A DNA stretch of 64,000 bases from Lysobacter capsici (GCF_018732085.1 NZ_CP076103.1:5580001-5644000), one strand, 5' to 3'. Positions 45,045-54,537 are shown, counted from the first letter of the stretch. Notes: generated by a model from the letters alone, not told the origin. Numbers and translations are program-made.

Positions 45045-45797
45045 TCAAGCCTTGCGCGCGAGAATCAGCGCCGCATGCGGACGGTCCAGATAGGCGCGCA
45101 GCAACGGCGCCGCCGCGGACGGGGCGGACGCGGTACTCGGATCGCGCCAGACCAGATCGATCATGCCGGCCTCGCGCAACGCCGTCTCCAGCGCCGCGCG
45201 CGACCAGTACCACGCATGCACGCTCGCCTGATAGCGGCCGTGGCACAGCTCCAGGCGGATGCGCGCGCCGTCCGTGCGGGGCGCTCGATCGTTGTCGTCG
45301 TCGGGAATCAAACGGAAACCATAGGCCTGGTAATAGTCCGGATCGGGCTGATAGTCCGGATGGATCGGCAACGCGACCAGCCGCCCGCCGGGACGCAACA
45401 GGCCGGCGAGCGCGCCGCACATCTGCCCCAACTCCCGCACGCTGGTGGCGTAAGGCAATACGTAGACGCTGAGCACCACATCGAAACGGCCGGCGAAACG
45501 CGGCTGCAGTTCGGATACGAACTCGATGTCCAATCCCTCTTTCTCGGCTCGGCGCCGGGCGTAACCGAGCATGCCGTCGGCCAGGTCGTAGCCGACCACC
45601 GATCGAGCGCCGCTGCGCTTGAGAAGGCGCGAATACAGACCGCTGCCGCAACCGAAGTCGAGCACGTCCAGGCCGCGCAAGTCGCCGAGCGCGGCGACCA
45701 CGCTCGGCGTCTCGATGTCGTGGCGAAACGGCCAGCTCGCCATGTCTTCGTACAACCCGGCCAGCTCATCGAATTGCGCGGCGACTTCCTTGCTCAT
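45045..45797 (-). CDS. Class I SAM-dependent methyltransferase
   Basis: 250 aa. Motif I 'LDVLDFGCGSGLYSRLL', acidic loop 'VVGYDLADGMLGYAR', motif 'FDVVLSVYVLPYA' and post-III 'LLRPGGRLVAL'. The start of the protein ('FDELAGLYEDMASWPFRHDIE') resembles UbiE/Methyltransf_11 enzymes that act on small molecules. SD GGGAGAG precedes ATG 45797. First gene of the operon 45797 to 42805. Confidence 0.88.
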   Translation of the reverse strand: MSKEVAAQFDELAGLYEDMASWPFRHDIETPSVVAALGDLRGLDVLDFGCGSGLYSRLLKRSGARSVVGYDLADGMLGYARRRAEKEGLDIEFVSELQPRFAGRFDVVLSVYVLPYATSVRELGQMCGALAGLLRPGGRLVALPIHPDYQPDPDYYQAYGFRLIPDDDNDRAPRTDGARIRLELCHGRYQASVHAWYWSRAALETALREAGMIDLVWRDPSTASAPSAAAPLLRAYLDRPHAALILARKA

Positions 45798-46002
45798 CGG
45801 GCTCTCCCGGCGACGACGGATCGTCTTGTTCGAGGCATGAGTTAGGCAAATCCGAGCGCGCGCGGTCGCGCCGGCAATCACGTTTCCCGCGCGGCGCGGC
45901 TAACCGATGCTCACACTGGGACGGCGATCGTGCATGGCGCCGCAGCGGCCGCCGGGTGCGTTCAAATCTGCAACAACGCACGCGGCCGCAGGCGTCCAGA
46001 AA

Positions 46003-46032
46003 CGAACAGGCCGGCTAGCGCCGGCCTATTCG
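46003..46032 (-). terminator. Terminator after the glycan operon
   Basis: A palindrome with core AGGCCGGC TAGC GCCGGCCT extends to CGAA(C/T) arms, followed on the minus strand by GTTCGTTT. About 30 bases after the stop of the last operon gene (46061). The T-tract is short. Confidence 0.65.
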
Positions 46033-46060
46033 TGACTATCGATCGCGCTCGCGCAAGCGA

Positions 46061-48286
46061 TCAGAAATTGAACAAATAGCTGAACTTCATGAAAAGCTGC
46101 TTGCCGTTATGCAGGTCGAGATCGCGCGTGGGAATGACGATGTTCGGGTTCTGGTTGATGCGCAGATTCTTCTGCTGGTCGGTGTAGCCCAGATAGAACG
46201 AGGTGCCCGGGTTGGGCGAATAGCTGACCAGCAGGTCGGTGACCAGGGTCTTGTCGCGCGGAATCAGGAACAAGGCGGTGTCGCTGTCGAGCGCGCGGTA
46301 GTCGAAGATCACGTGCGCGGCCCAGAAGCGGCTGAACTGGTACTTGACCTTGGTGCGCGACTGGATGCCGCGGAACACCTTGGAATCCGAGTCGCGGCCG
46401 GCGATCGAATACTGCGTGCGCAGTTCGTCCCAGATGAAGGACTGGTCGATGCGTAGCTGGGCGAACGGGCTGACGGTCAGCTTGATGATCGCCTGGCGCT
46501 GGTCGCCGAGGAACGGTTCCACGCCCGGGGCCGGCAGGTAGTTGATCTTGTCGCGGACGATGATCTTGGCCTCGGCGGTCAGCCAGCGCCACCACTCGGT
46601 GCTGGCGCCCAGGGTGAAGCCGTCCATGTAGAACTTCTTGCCGCCGAAGTATTCGAAGCCGCGGATCAGGCTGCCTTCGAACTTGGTCTGCAGCAGGCCG
46701 TTGACCACGAAGCCGGGTTCGAAATTCCAGTCCTGGACTTCGCCGTCCTGGTCCCAGGTGTGCTGGGCGAGCAGGGTCGGGCCCATGTTGATGAGCCACG
46801 GCGCATCGGGGAACTGCTTGAGGTAGGACGACTTCTGATAGAACTGACGGATGTTCACCCGCGGCACGAAGCCGAGCTGGGATTCGAAGTTGTCGGTGGC
46901 GTCGAAGTACTGGCCGTCGAAGTTGAAATCGCGGCCGCCGCGGATCGCCTGCAGGAACACCATGCGTCCGTCGTAGTCGAGATTGTTGGCGCCTTCGGAC
47001 TCGCTGCGCGCCAGCTGGCCGTTGACGCTCCAGTTGTCGTTCAACTTGACCCGCGAATCGACGCCGAACACGCGATTGAACTGGTCGCCGACGGTGCGGT
47101 CGGTCAGCATGACGCCGACGTTGGACTGCTGGCCGATGTCGCGCTGCACGCGCGCCACGCCGATATTGCCGGTCTTGCCGAAGTCGTCGCCGGTCACGGT
47201 CAGGCCGGCGGATTCGTCGTCCATCAGCAGGCCGCCGATCGCCCAACGGCCCAGGCGGCCGGACACGCGCGCGCCGTACTGCGGGTTGACGATCCGGCGC
47301 GAGTAGAACAACGGCACCGGCAGGCCGAAAATGCCGCTGTTCTCGAGGAAGAACGGCCGCTTCTCGAGGAAGTTCTGTTCATAGCGCTCGTTGACGATGA
47401 CCTGCGGCTCGTCGGTCTCGACTTCGCTGAAATCGGGGTTGACGGTCAGGTCGACCGCGACGGAATCCTTGATCACGAACTTGGCGTCGACGCCGAGCTC
47501 GCTGCGCTGATGACCGCGCATCGAGGGATTGCCGGCCGAATCCACGCCCAGGGTCTGCGCGTCGCGGAAGGTCATGTGCGGGATGACCTGGATGTTGCGG
47601 CCCGGCTGGATCGAATCGTCGATGCGCGCGTGCGCGAACTGGGCGACGAACCCTTCCTTGCGCTCGGTGATGTAGGGCCAGTAGACGAATTCGTTGGTGC
47701 GCGGAATGATCCGGTTGACCGCGATGCCCCAATCCTGCACGTTGCCGCGTTCGAAACGCAGGCTCTTGAACGGGATCTGCATGGTCACGACGTAGCCGTC
47801 GTCGGTCAGGCGGCCGTCGGAGGTCCACTGGGTGTCGAAGTTGAAGTCGTAGCTCAGGCCCTCGGTGTAGCGGCTGTCCATCTGCGCGCCGTAGGGATTG
47901 ACCGTGAACACGAACGCGCGCTGCTTATCGTGGTAGGTGTCGAGCATCAGCTGCACGCCGTCGTCGCCGAACACCGCGTCGCGTCGCGCGATGCGCGCGC
48001 GCACCTGCTTGGGATCGTCCTTGCACACGAACACCACGTACAGATTGTGGTCGTCGTAAGAAAGGTAGGCGCGGGTCTCCAGGGTGGCCGGATTGCCGTC
48101 GCCGGGCTTGTTCTGGACGAAATCCTTGACCTCGATGCCGGCATCGGCAGGGACGCCGCCGACATAGTCTTCGAGCCTGGGCGCGTGTTCCGCGCGCGGA
48201 ATGTTCAAAGTGTCCTGGGCCTGCGCCGAAAACGCGCTGCCCAACAGCGCGAGCATGACCGCCCACAGAGTATTACGACGCATCAC
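46061..48286 (-). CDS. CBM9-like/DUF5916 outer-membrane beta-barrel protein
   Basis: 741 aa. Signal peptide (ends near AQAQ), an N-terminal CBM9-like sandwich (about 35-215; 'YLSYDDHNLYVVFVCKDDP', 'DDGVQLMLDTYHDKQRAFVFTVNPYG'), then a DUF5916 barrel of about 500 residues with alternating strands. It ends in Phe ('FMKFSYLFNF'), as expected for outer-membrane assembly; a plug-like motif 'VNPDFSEVETDEPQV' and 'EKRPFFLENSGIFG' are conserved in the family. It may bind or release a glycan at the surface. Last gene of the operon; overlaps the GT87 stop. Confidence 0.85.
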   Translation of the reverse strand: MMRRNTLWAVMLALLGSAFSAQAQDTLNIPRAEHAPRLEDYVGGVPADAGIEVKDFVQNKPGDGNPATLETRAYLSYDDHNLYVVFVCKDDPKQVRARIARRDAVFGDDGVQLMLDTYHDKQRAFVFTVNPYGAQMDSRYTEGLSYDFNFDTQWTSDGRLTDDGYVVTMQIPFKSLRFERGNVQDWGIAVNRIIPRTNEFVYWPYITERKEGFVAQFAHARIDDSIQPGRNIQVIPHMTFRDAQTLGVDSAGNPSMRGHQRSELGVDAKFVIKDSVAVDLTVNPDFSEVETDEPQVIVNERYEQNFLEKRPFFLENSGIFGLPVPLFYSRRIVNPQYGARVSGRLGRWAIGGLLMDDESAGLTVTGDDFGKTGNIGVARVQRDIGQQSNVGVMLTDRTVGDQFNRVFGVDSRVKLNDNWSVNGQLARSESEGANNLDYDGRMVFLQAIRGGRDFNFDGQYFDATDNFESQLGFVPRVNIRQFYQKSSYLKQFPDAPWLINMGPTLLAQHTWDQDGEVQDWNFEPGFVVNGLLQTKFEGSLIRGFEYFGGKKFYMDGFTLGASTEWWRWLTAEAKIIVRDKINYLPAPGVEPFLGDQRQAIIKLTVSPFAQLRIDQSFIWDELRTQYSIAGRDSDSKVFRGIQSRTKVKYQFSRFWAAHVIFDYRALDSDTALFLIPRDKTLVTDLLVSYSPNPGTSFYLGYTDQQKNLRINQNPNIVIPTRDLDLHNGKQLFMKFSYLFNF

Positions 48287-49848
48287 GTTGCCACCTTCGT
48301 ATTAAGAGAAAAGAAATCTTCGTCGGCCGCCGCTGCGGCCGTGGAATCGTCGTTGCGCCAGGAATGGCTTGCGGCGCCCGCGCGCAGCGCGCGCGGCTTG
48401 CGCAGCACCGCCCACACGCACAGCGCCAGCGCGATCACCTGGATCGCCAGGGCCAGCACGATGCGCGTATGCACTTCGGGCAGCTCGATGCCGCCGACCG
48501 GGATCACCGCGGTGCACACCAGCCAGCCCAGCACCAGCAGCACGGTCTTGCGCGGCGTAAGCACGGTCGCCGCGGCGATCAGGCTCCACAGCCACATCGG
48601 CGCGATCAGTCCGCTGTGATCAGGCAGGAACGGGCTGCGCATGGTCGCAAGGCCGAGCACCGCGACCCACACCGCGGCGCGCTCCAGCCGCGACATCGAG
48701 GCGTTGCGCAGGGCCGCGACGATCGTCAGCACCACCGCGATCGCGGTCCACACCCAGGCGACCGTGCCCATGGTCGCGCGGGTCATGCCGTCGAGGCCGA
48801 GGATCTTGGCTTTCAACACCAGCCCCGGCACCGATTGATTGAGCGCGCTGACCCATTCCAGCCCCGGAATCTCCAGGAACGCCCAGGCATCGCCGCTGGC
48901 GATGCGCGGCGCCTGATAGTGGAAGAACGCTTCGAACGGATGCGCGCCGAGCCACAGCCACGCGATCGCGGTATACAGCGCCGAGAACGCGAAGGTCCAG
49001 ATCGCCGCGCGCCAGCGCCGGGTCACCAACAGGTAGATGCCGAGCAGGCCCGGGAACAGCTTGAAGATCGCGAAACCGAGCATCGCCCCGCCGAGCGCGT
49101 TGCGGCCGCGCTCGAACTGGATCATCGCCAACACCGACATCGCGATCGCGGCGAGCTGGAAGTTGCCGACCTGCAAGGTCACCAGGATCGGGCTGGACAG
49201 CATCACCGCCGGAATCAGCAGCCACGCGCGCCGACCCACGCCGGCGCCGATCCAGCGCGCCAGCGACCATAACGCGGCCATCGTGATCGCCGCTTCCAGG
49301 CCGAACCACACCGCGCGCATGCTGTAGAAATCGCCGCCGAGCAACAGGCCGATTTCCGGCAGCAGCACGAACTGCGGCAGGTACATGAACTCGTCGAGCT
49401 TGATGTGATCGACCGAGCCGGTGTACAGCGCGGTGTCGTACAGATTGGCCACGCCTTCGCGCGCCAGCTCGGCCGCCTGCCAGTACGCCGAATAGCAGCT
49501 GTGGCCGATGTAGAACGGATCGAACCAGAACGCGGAGAATTCCGGGTGCTTGACGTCGGCCATGTACCAGGACACGCCGAGCAATCGCGCGATTGCCAGC
49601 ACACCGACCACGAGCAACACCGCGCTGGCCAGCCCGTGGCTGCGGCGCTGCCCATCCCACTGCTTCGGCAGGCGCCGCGCCAGCGGCAACCACGCCGCCA
49701 CGAACGGCACCGCGGCCACGATCAACGCGACCGCGAACGACAGCCCGAATCCGGCCAGCGCCGACGCCAGCATCGGCCACGCCAGCGCCAACGTCAGCGC
49801 CGCGACAACGGAACGTTCAACGGAAATTTTTACGGCTGCGGTGTTCAT
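48283..49848 (-). CDS. GT87-type polyprenyl-phosphate glycosyltransferase
   Basis: 521 aa, about 11 membrane spans. Family features of GT87/DUF2029: a luminal loop with 'FDPFYIGHSCYSAYWQAAELAREGVANLYD' and 'LPQFVLLPEIGLLLGGDFYSMR', 'NFQLAAIAMSVLAMIQFERGRNALGGAMLGFAIFKLFPGLLGIYLL' and 'AWLWLGAHPFEAFFHY'. Such enzymes use lipid-linked sugars on the periplasmic side. 87 bases downstream of the HAD gene, and overlapping the barrel gene by four bases. Confidence 0.82.
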   Translation of the reverse strand: MNTAAVKISVERSVVAALTLALAWPMLASALAGFGLSFAVALIVAAVPFVAAWLPLARRLPKQWDGQRRSHGLASAVLLVVGVLAIARLLGVSWYMADVKHPEFSAFWFDPFYIGHSCYSAYWQAAELAREGVANLYDTALYTGSVDHIKLDEFMYLPQFVLLPEIGLLLGGDFYSMRAVWFGLEAAITMAALWSLARWIGAGVGRRAWLLIPAVMLSSPILVTLQVGNFQLAAIAMSVLAMIQFERGRNALGGAMLGFAIFKLFPGLLGIYLLVTRRWRAAIWTFAFSALYTAIAWLWLGAHPFEAFFHYQAPRIASGDAWAFLEIPGLEWVSALNQSVPGLVLKAKILGLDGMTRATMGTVAWVWTAIAVVLTIVAALRNASMSRLERAAVWVAVLGLATMRSPFLPDHSGLIAPMWLWSLIAAATVLTPRKTVLLVLGWLVCTAVIPVGGIELPEVHTRIVLALAIQVIALALCVWAVLRKPRALRAGAASHSWRNDDSTAAAAADEDFFSLNTKVAT

Positions 49849-49935
49849 CGCGCTGCGCGCTCCTGTGGCCGATCGTCATGGCATGCGCGCGACGACGCCG
49901 GGCGCGGCGCCGCATGCGCTGCGCGCGCGCCGGTC

Positions 49936-50694
49936 TTAACGTTTCTGGATGCCATCGACCTTCCCCGAGAAAAAGTAGTGATGCAGTTCAGTGAAATCGT
50001 CGAATTCGACATCGCAACCGGTGCCCTTGGCCTCGTGGCTGCGGTCCACCCGCAACAGCGTGCTGATGCCGAACGGACGCGCGCCGGCGATGTCGTTGAC
50101 CGGGTGGTCGCCGATCATCCAGATTTGCGCCGGGTCGATGCCGAGCTTGTCGATGGCCAGACGGAACGGCGCTTCCTGCGGCTTGTCGGCACCGGCCTCC
50201 TCCGAGGTCACGACGTAGTCGAAGCAATCGTCCAGGCCGAAGTAGATGATCTTTCGGAACTGAATCTGCGAAGTCAGGTCGGTGATGATCGCCGTGCCGA
50301 TGCCGCTGCTGCGCAGGGCCAGCAGGAAATCGCGCACGCCGGGAAACAGCTCGCAGTGGGCGAGGAAGGTGCGCCAGTAGGTCTGCTCCAGATCGAGCGT
50401 GATCACCAGCTGGGTCTTGCGCCCGAGGATCTCGATGCCGCGCTGGAAGTACAGCAGACGACTGTGCGAGCTGGCGGTCTTGCCGAGCTGGCGCTTGACG
50501 TCCTCGCGCGCCTGGGCGAACGCTTTGCGCACCTCGCCCGGATCGACGCCGAGCAACCGCACCGCCTTGCTTTCCGCCGCCGCCAGCGCCTGGGTATGCG
50601 GATGGTCGTAGGCGTACAAGGTGTTGTCGGTGTCGAAAATAATCGCCTGCGGCGCGCGCAGGACCTTGTCCGAGTTGTGAATTCTCAGGGTCAT
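49936..50694 (-). CDS. HAD-superfamily phosphatase
   Basis: 252 aa. All four HAD motifs are readable: I 'IIFDTDNTLY', II 'IITDLTS', III Lys in 'GADKPQEAPF' and IV 'MIGDHPVNDI'. Type I cap (helical, about 30-110). It should dephosphorylate a small phospho-compound in the cytoplasm; paired with the kinase domain upstream it may trim or proofread the same pathway's intermediates. Starts with a 4-base overlap on the fusion gene. Confidence 0.88.
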   Translation of the reverse strand: MTLRIHNSDKVLRAPQAIIFDTDNTLYAYDHPHTQALAAAESKAVRLLGVDPGEVRKAFAQAREDVKRQLGKTASSHSRLLYFQRGIEILGRKTQLVITLDLEQTYWRTFLAHCELFPGVRDFLLALRSSGIGTAIITDLTSQIQFRKIIYFGLDDCFDYVVTSEEAGADKPQEAPFRLAIDKLGIDPAQIWMIGDHPVNDIAGARPFGISTLLRVDRSHEAKGTGCDVEFDDFTELHHYFFSGKVDGIQKR

Positions 50695-52769
50695 TTGATC
50701 CGGCTCTTCAACGATTCTTCGATCTGGATCAGGACCAGCAATTGCATGATCCCGCTCATGCCGTCCTCCCATTGAGGGTGGATATCGAGCATTTCCTGCA
50801 GGCCGGGCACCAACTGCCGCGCGGCCATGGCGATGTCTTCGGCGGCGACTTCGCCTTCGATGGTCATTTCGACTTCGCGCCCGTCTTCGGAGGGCTGCAC
50901 GTCCAGGTGCAGGCCGCAGATGCCGATCAGGATCCGCGCCATGCGCTCGTGCGAGGTGCCGTTGCGGATCAGCGCGACCAGCTTGAGCCGCACCTGGCCC
51001 ATCGCGGTATTGGATTCGAGCTGATGCGCGTTGACCGGCGCGAGCCTGAGCACCAGGCCGGCGTCGCGTCGCTGCGGATGGATGTGCAGGCGCGAATCGG
51101 CCATGCGTTTTTCGATCGAGGCCAGCACCGTGGCCAGCGCGTGGCCGCGCTGATGCACGTCGCGCTCGATCTTCCAGGCCCGGCGCAGGTCTTCGTCCAC
51201 GTCCAGGAAGATGCTGACGTCGAAGCGCTCGCGCAGCCGCTGCATGTGCAGCGCATGCAGGCCCGAGGCGATCACCACGTCGTTCTTGTCGAGCAAGGTC
51301 GGCGGGGTGAAGCGGCCGGCGCCGTGATCGTAACGGCGGCACATGATCGCCTTGCCGTCCATCAGCGCCAGCACGTCGTTGTTGAAGCGCTGCAAGTCGT
51401 TGGCGCGCGGATTGAGATGGGTCAGGCCCTTCCACATCGGCGCGTAGCGATCCCAGACGTGATAGTCGTCGCCCGACACATGCACCACCGAATGCTCGCC
51501 GAAGATCCCGGCCAGCGCGCGGCTCAAGGTGTCCTTGCCCGACCCCGAATCGCCGGCGATGCCGAGCGTCACCGGCTTCTGGCCGATGCGGTAGTAGTCG
51601 TTGCGCGACACCCGCTCGCGCAGCATCTGCACCAGCAGCACCAGCCCGGCGGCGACGATCAGGGTGTAGCCCAGCGAATGCAGGTGCGGACTCATCAACG
51701 CGCCGAGCCGGGCGATGGCCGGCGCCGGGTCCAGGCGCAGCAGCGGTAGCGCTGCGCCGCTGGAATAGATCAGGTGCATGCCGATCAGCAGCGCCGAGAA
51801 CATGCCGGTCAGCAGGCGCGCGCTGCGATCGCTGAAGAGCTGATGCGCGACCAGGAACGGCACCAGCCACAGGTACCAGCCCGGCGGCGCCGGCGTGGCC
51901 AGCACCACCAGGAAGAACGACAGGCCGATCGCGGCGATCAGCAGCTCGAAACTGATCCGGCGCAGCCGCCACAGCCCGTACACCGCCAGCAGATACAGCA
52001 GCGGGGTCAGGTACAGGCGCAGGTCGTTGCCCAGCGGCAGGGCGAGGTCGAACAACCGCAGCGATTCGGGCGTGCCGAACACCATGCGCACGAAACCCGG
52101 CGAGGCCAGCCACGGCACCACCGAAATCAATGCCGTCGCGCCGCAGGCGATCGCGAACGGCCGCATCAATCCGCGCAGGCGTTTATTGCGCCACAGATAG
52201 ATCGCCACGAACGGCGCGGCCAGCAGCATGCTGAACTTCGCCGCCAGCGCCAGCCCGAGCGCGACGCCGCCCAGGCGCACCCGATAGTTGCGCAGCAACA
52301 GCAGCGACCACAGCAACAGCGCGACCGGCACGATGTCGGTCTGCCCGTTCCAGTAGGTCACGTACAGCGCGATCGGCGACCACCAGTACAGCCACAGCAG
52401 CAGCCGCGGACGTTCCGGCCACAGCCGCGACAGCAGGTACAAGGTCGCGATGTCGGCGCCGAGCAGGCCCACGCGCAAGCCCATGCCGGTGAAATAGTCC
52501 GATCCGCTCAATGCCGCGGCGATCATGCCCAGCGCGGTGCCGGGCAGATGCGCGAGCAGCATCGCCGGCCCGTACGGATAGGCCATCGGATCGCCGCCGC
52601 CGGCGAGGAAACTCGACCACGGGTCCAGCGACGGATGCGCGATCGCGTGCTGCACGAACGGCACGAACCAGCTCTGCTGGATCTGCGGCACGAGCAAAAC
52701 CACCAGCGCGACCTTGAATAGCAGGCCGAGTCGGAAGACGGGATCGCGCCAGATCCGGTTCGCGTTCAT
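50691..52769 (-). CDS. Fusion: GT-C membrane glycosyltransferase with C-terminal uridine-kinase-like domain
   Basis: 692 aa. Residues 1-385: ten or so membrane spans with 'LDPWSSFLAGGGDPMAYPYGPAMLLAHL' and 'WSPIALYVTYWNGQTDIVPVALLL', resembling PIG-M/DUF2029-type GT-C mannosyltransferases. Residues about 395-692: a soluble P-loop kinase, Walker A 'GIAGDSGSGKDTLSRAL', followed by 'VHVSGDDYHVWDRYAPMWKGLTHLNP', the pattern of uridine kinase/phosphoribulokinase. The last 100 residues ('LQPSEDGREVEMTIEGE') are an added regulatory-type domain. Such a fusion is unusual; it suggests phosphorylation of the building block next to its membrane use. Starts in ATGA overlap with the GDPD gene. Confidence 0.82.
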   Translation of the reverse strand: MNANRIWRDPVFRLGLLFKVALVVLLVPQIQQSWFVPFVQHAIAHPSLDPWSSFLAGGGDPMAYPYGPAMLLAHLPGTALGMIAAALSGSDYFTGMGLRVGLLGADIATLYLLSRLWPERPRLLLWLYWWSPIALYVTYWNGQTDIVPVALLLWSLLLLRNYRVRLGGVALGLALAAKFSMLLAAPFVAIYLWRNKRLRGLMRPFAIACGATALISVVPWLASPGFVRMVFGTPESLRLFDLALPLGNDLRLYLTPLLYLLAVYGLWRLRRISFELLIAAIGLSFFLVVLATPAPPGWYLWLVPFLVAHQLFSDRSARLLTGMFSALLIGMHLIYSSGAALPLLRLDPAPAIARLGALMSPHLHSLGYTLIVAAGLVLLVQMLRERVSRNDYYRIGQKPVTLGIAGDSGSGKDTLSRALAGIFGEHSVVHVSGDDYHVWDRYAPMWKGLTHLNPRANDLQRFNNDVLALMDGKAIMCRRYDHGAGRFTPPTLLDKNDVVIASGLHALHMQRLRERFDVSIFLDVDEDLRRAWKIERDVHQRGHALATVLASIEKRMADSRLHIHPQRRDAGLVLRLAPVNAHQLESNTAMGQVRLKLVALIRNGTSHERMARILIGICGLHLDVQPSEDGREVEMTIEGEVAAEDIAMAARQLVPGLQEMLDIHPQWEDGMSGIMQLLVLIQIEESLKSRIK

Positions 52770-53350
52770 CGCCAAAGCGCCGGCTCCTTGGTGCAGACCG
52801 CTTCGGCGGCGATGCCCTCGCGCGCCAGCAGCGCGCGCAGTTCGGCGATTTCATCGCTGCTGCGTCCCTGCAGCTCCGGCGAGACCAAGCACAGCTTGAA
52901 ACCGGCGTCCTGCAGGCGTCGCGCCTGCGCGCCGTCGAGCGGGAAACGGGTGAAGCAATCGACCCACACCCAATCGATCTTTCCGGCCAGGCTCAGCGCG
53001 GTGTCGATCGATTCGAATTCCGAGACCCGCACCGCGCAGCGCGATTCGCCGCGCCTGGCGGTGCGCACCAGGAACGGGAAGGATTGATCGAGGAAGAAAT
53101 ACTCCTCGATGCCGCGCTCGCGCATCAGCGCGATCAGCCTGTCCTCCAGCCCCTCTTCCTTGACGTTGAGGATCAGCAGGCCGTGGCGATAACCGTCGAG
53201 CCACTCCTCGAAGCGTTCGCCGTCGACGAAGGCGTCGTGGTGGATGATCAGTTCTTCGCCGCGGCTGCGCAGGTCCAGTTCGATGCCCAGGTCCTGCGGC
53301 GTCGCGCGCAGTTCTTCCAGGGTGTTGCGGCGGTGACGGACGATGATCAT
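52766..53350 (-). CDS. Glycerophosphodiesterase-like (GDPD/PI-PLC) protein
   Basis: 194 aa, shorter than the usual 250. Catalytic layout of the GDPD/PI-PLC barrel is visible: 'HRRNTLEEL' (His), 'LGIELDLRS' (Glu, Asp) and 'IIHHDAF' (second His). No signal peptide, so cytoplasmic, in contrast to periplasmic GlpQ. It may cut a glycerol- or polyol-phosphodiester made in this pathway. Overlaps both neighbours by four bases. Confidence 0.72.
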   Translation of the reverse strand: MIIVRHRRNTLEELRATPQDLGIELDLRSRGEELIIHHDAFVDGERFEEWLDGYRHGLLILNVKEEGLEDRLIALMRERGIEEYFFLDQSFPFLVRTARRGESRCAVRVSEFESIDTALSLAGKIDWVWVDCFTRFPLDGAQARRLQDAGFKLCLVSPELQGRSSDEIAELRALLAREGIAAEAVCTKEPALWR

Positions 53351-54537
53351 GCGCGCTCCTGCAGGCCCTGACGCAGGCGCAGACTGAAATCGACGGTGCG
53401 CTTGATGAAGCGCAGCTTGGCTTGCCAGTTCACGTTCCAGTGCGAGCTGCCGTGCGCGCGTTCGCCGAAGCGCACGGCGAAGCGCCGCACGCGCAAACCC
53501 TCGCGCAGGGCCTGGTAATACGCGTACAGATCCAGCGCGAAATCGTGCGGCGGCTCGCGCCAGCGTTCGAAGAAGGCGCGCGGAAACAGCGTGGGCTGTG
53601 CGTTGATGTCCCACATGCGCCGGCTCATCAGCACGGTCTCGAACACCGACATGCCCACGGTGAAGGCGACATCGGCGGCCGGGCGGCCGTAGCGGCGGCC
53701 CTTGACGAACAAACGCGCCGGATCGGCGGCCTGGTCGTACAGCGCCAGCCCGCGCAGGGCGTCCTGCGGATCGGTCTGCATGTCGGCGTGGGTCCAGCCG
53801 AGCACGTCGCCGCGCGCCGCGCGCAGGCCGGTCAGGATGCCGTAGCCGTAGCCCTGATTGACCTCGACCCGCACGCTGCGGATGCGTTGCTGCCCGGCCA
53901 GCAACTGCGCGAGCACCGCCGGCGAATCGTCGGTCGAGCCGTTGTCGACCAGCACCACTTCGGCGCGATCGTCGAGGAAGGTTTCGCGCAGGCGCGCGAC
54001 CAGCAGCGGCAGATTGGCCGCTTCGTTGTAGCAGGGAATCACCAGCGACAGGCTCGGCCGGTCCGCTGCGCCGGCGCTCGTGGACGTCGCCGGGACCTGC
54101 GCCGAAGCGTTCGCGCCGGCATCGCTCACACCGAACACGAACAGCTTCAAGCCGACGAAGTTCATCGCCGCCGACACCCCGGTCGCGGCCACGAAGGCCA
54201 GGGCCAGTGTGCTCTCGCTGCGTCCGAGCAGCGCCAGCACCAGCGAGTTCACCGCCACGTTCGCGGCCAGCGCGATCAGGTACACGGCGATGAAGCTCAA
54301 CAGTTCGCGCCGGCGCCATTGCGCGCCGACGCGGAAGGTGAAGCTGCGATTGGCGAAGTAGCCGAACACCGCGCCGGCGACGAAGCCAGCGGTCTTGGCT
54401 GGATGCACCGCGATCGCCAGGGCCAGCAGGCCGCGGTAGACCGCAAAGTCGATCACCACCGAGGTGATGCCGACCAGCAGGAACCGCGCGAATTCGCCGC
54501 GCAACCGGCCCGATGCGGCGGTGGACAACGCATTCAC
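53347..54537 (-). CDS. GtrA-GT2 fusion (flippase-like plus glycosyltransferase)
   Basis: 396 aa from GTG 54537 (GTGA overlap with the previous gene). Residues about 10-135: four membrane spans of GtrA type ('GEFARFLLVGITSVVIDFAVYRGLLAL', 'FGYFANRSFTF'). Residues about 155-390: a GT2 domain ('LSLVIPCYNEAANLP', 'VLVDNGSTDDSP', 'WTHADMQTDPQD'). This matches enzymes that load a sugar onto undecaprenyl phosphate, with a GtrA unit that may flip the product. Here GtrA precedes GT2, whereas separate genes or the reverse order are common. Confidence 0.83.
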   Translation of the reverse strand: MNALSTAASGRLRGEFARFLLVGITSVVIDFAVYRGLLALAIAVHPAKTAGFVAGAVFGYFANRSFTFRVGAQWRRRELLSFIAVYLIALAANVAVNSLVLALLGRSESTLALAFVAATGVSAAMNFVGLKLFVFGVSDAGANASAQVPATSTSAGAADRPSLSLVIPCYNEAANLPLLVARLRETFLDDRAEVVLVDNGSTDDSPAVLAQLLAGQQRIRSVRVEVNQGYGYGILTGLRAARGDVLGWTHADMQTDPQDALRGLALYDQAADPARLFVKGRRYGRPAADVAFTVGMSVFETVLMSRRMWDINAQPTLFPRAFFERWREPPHDFALDLYAYYQALREGLRVRRFAVRFGERAHGSSHWNVNWQAKLRFIKRTVDFSLRLRQGLQERA

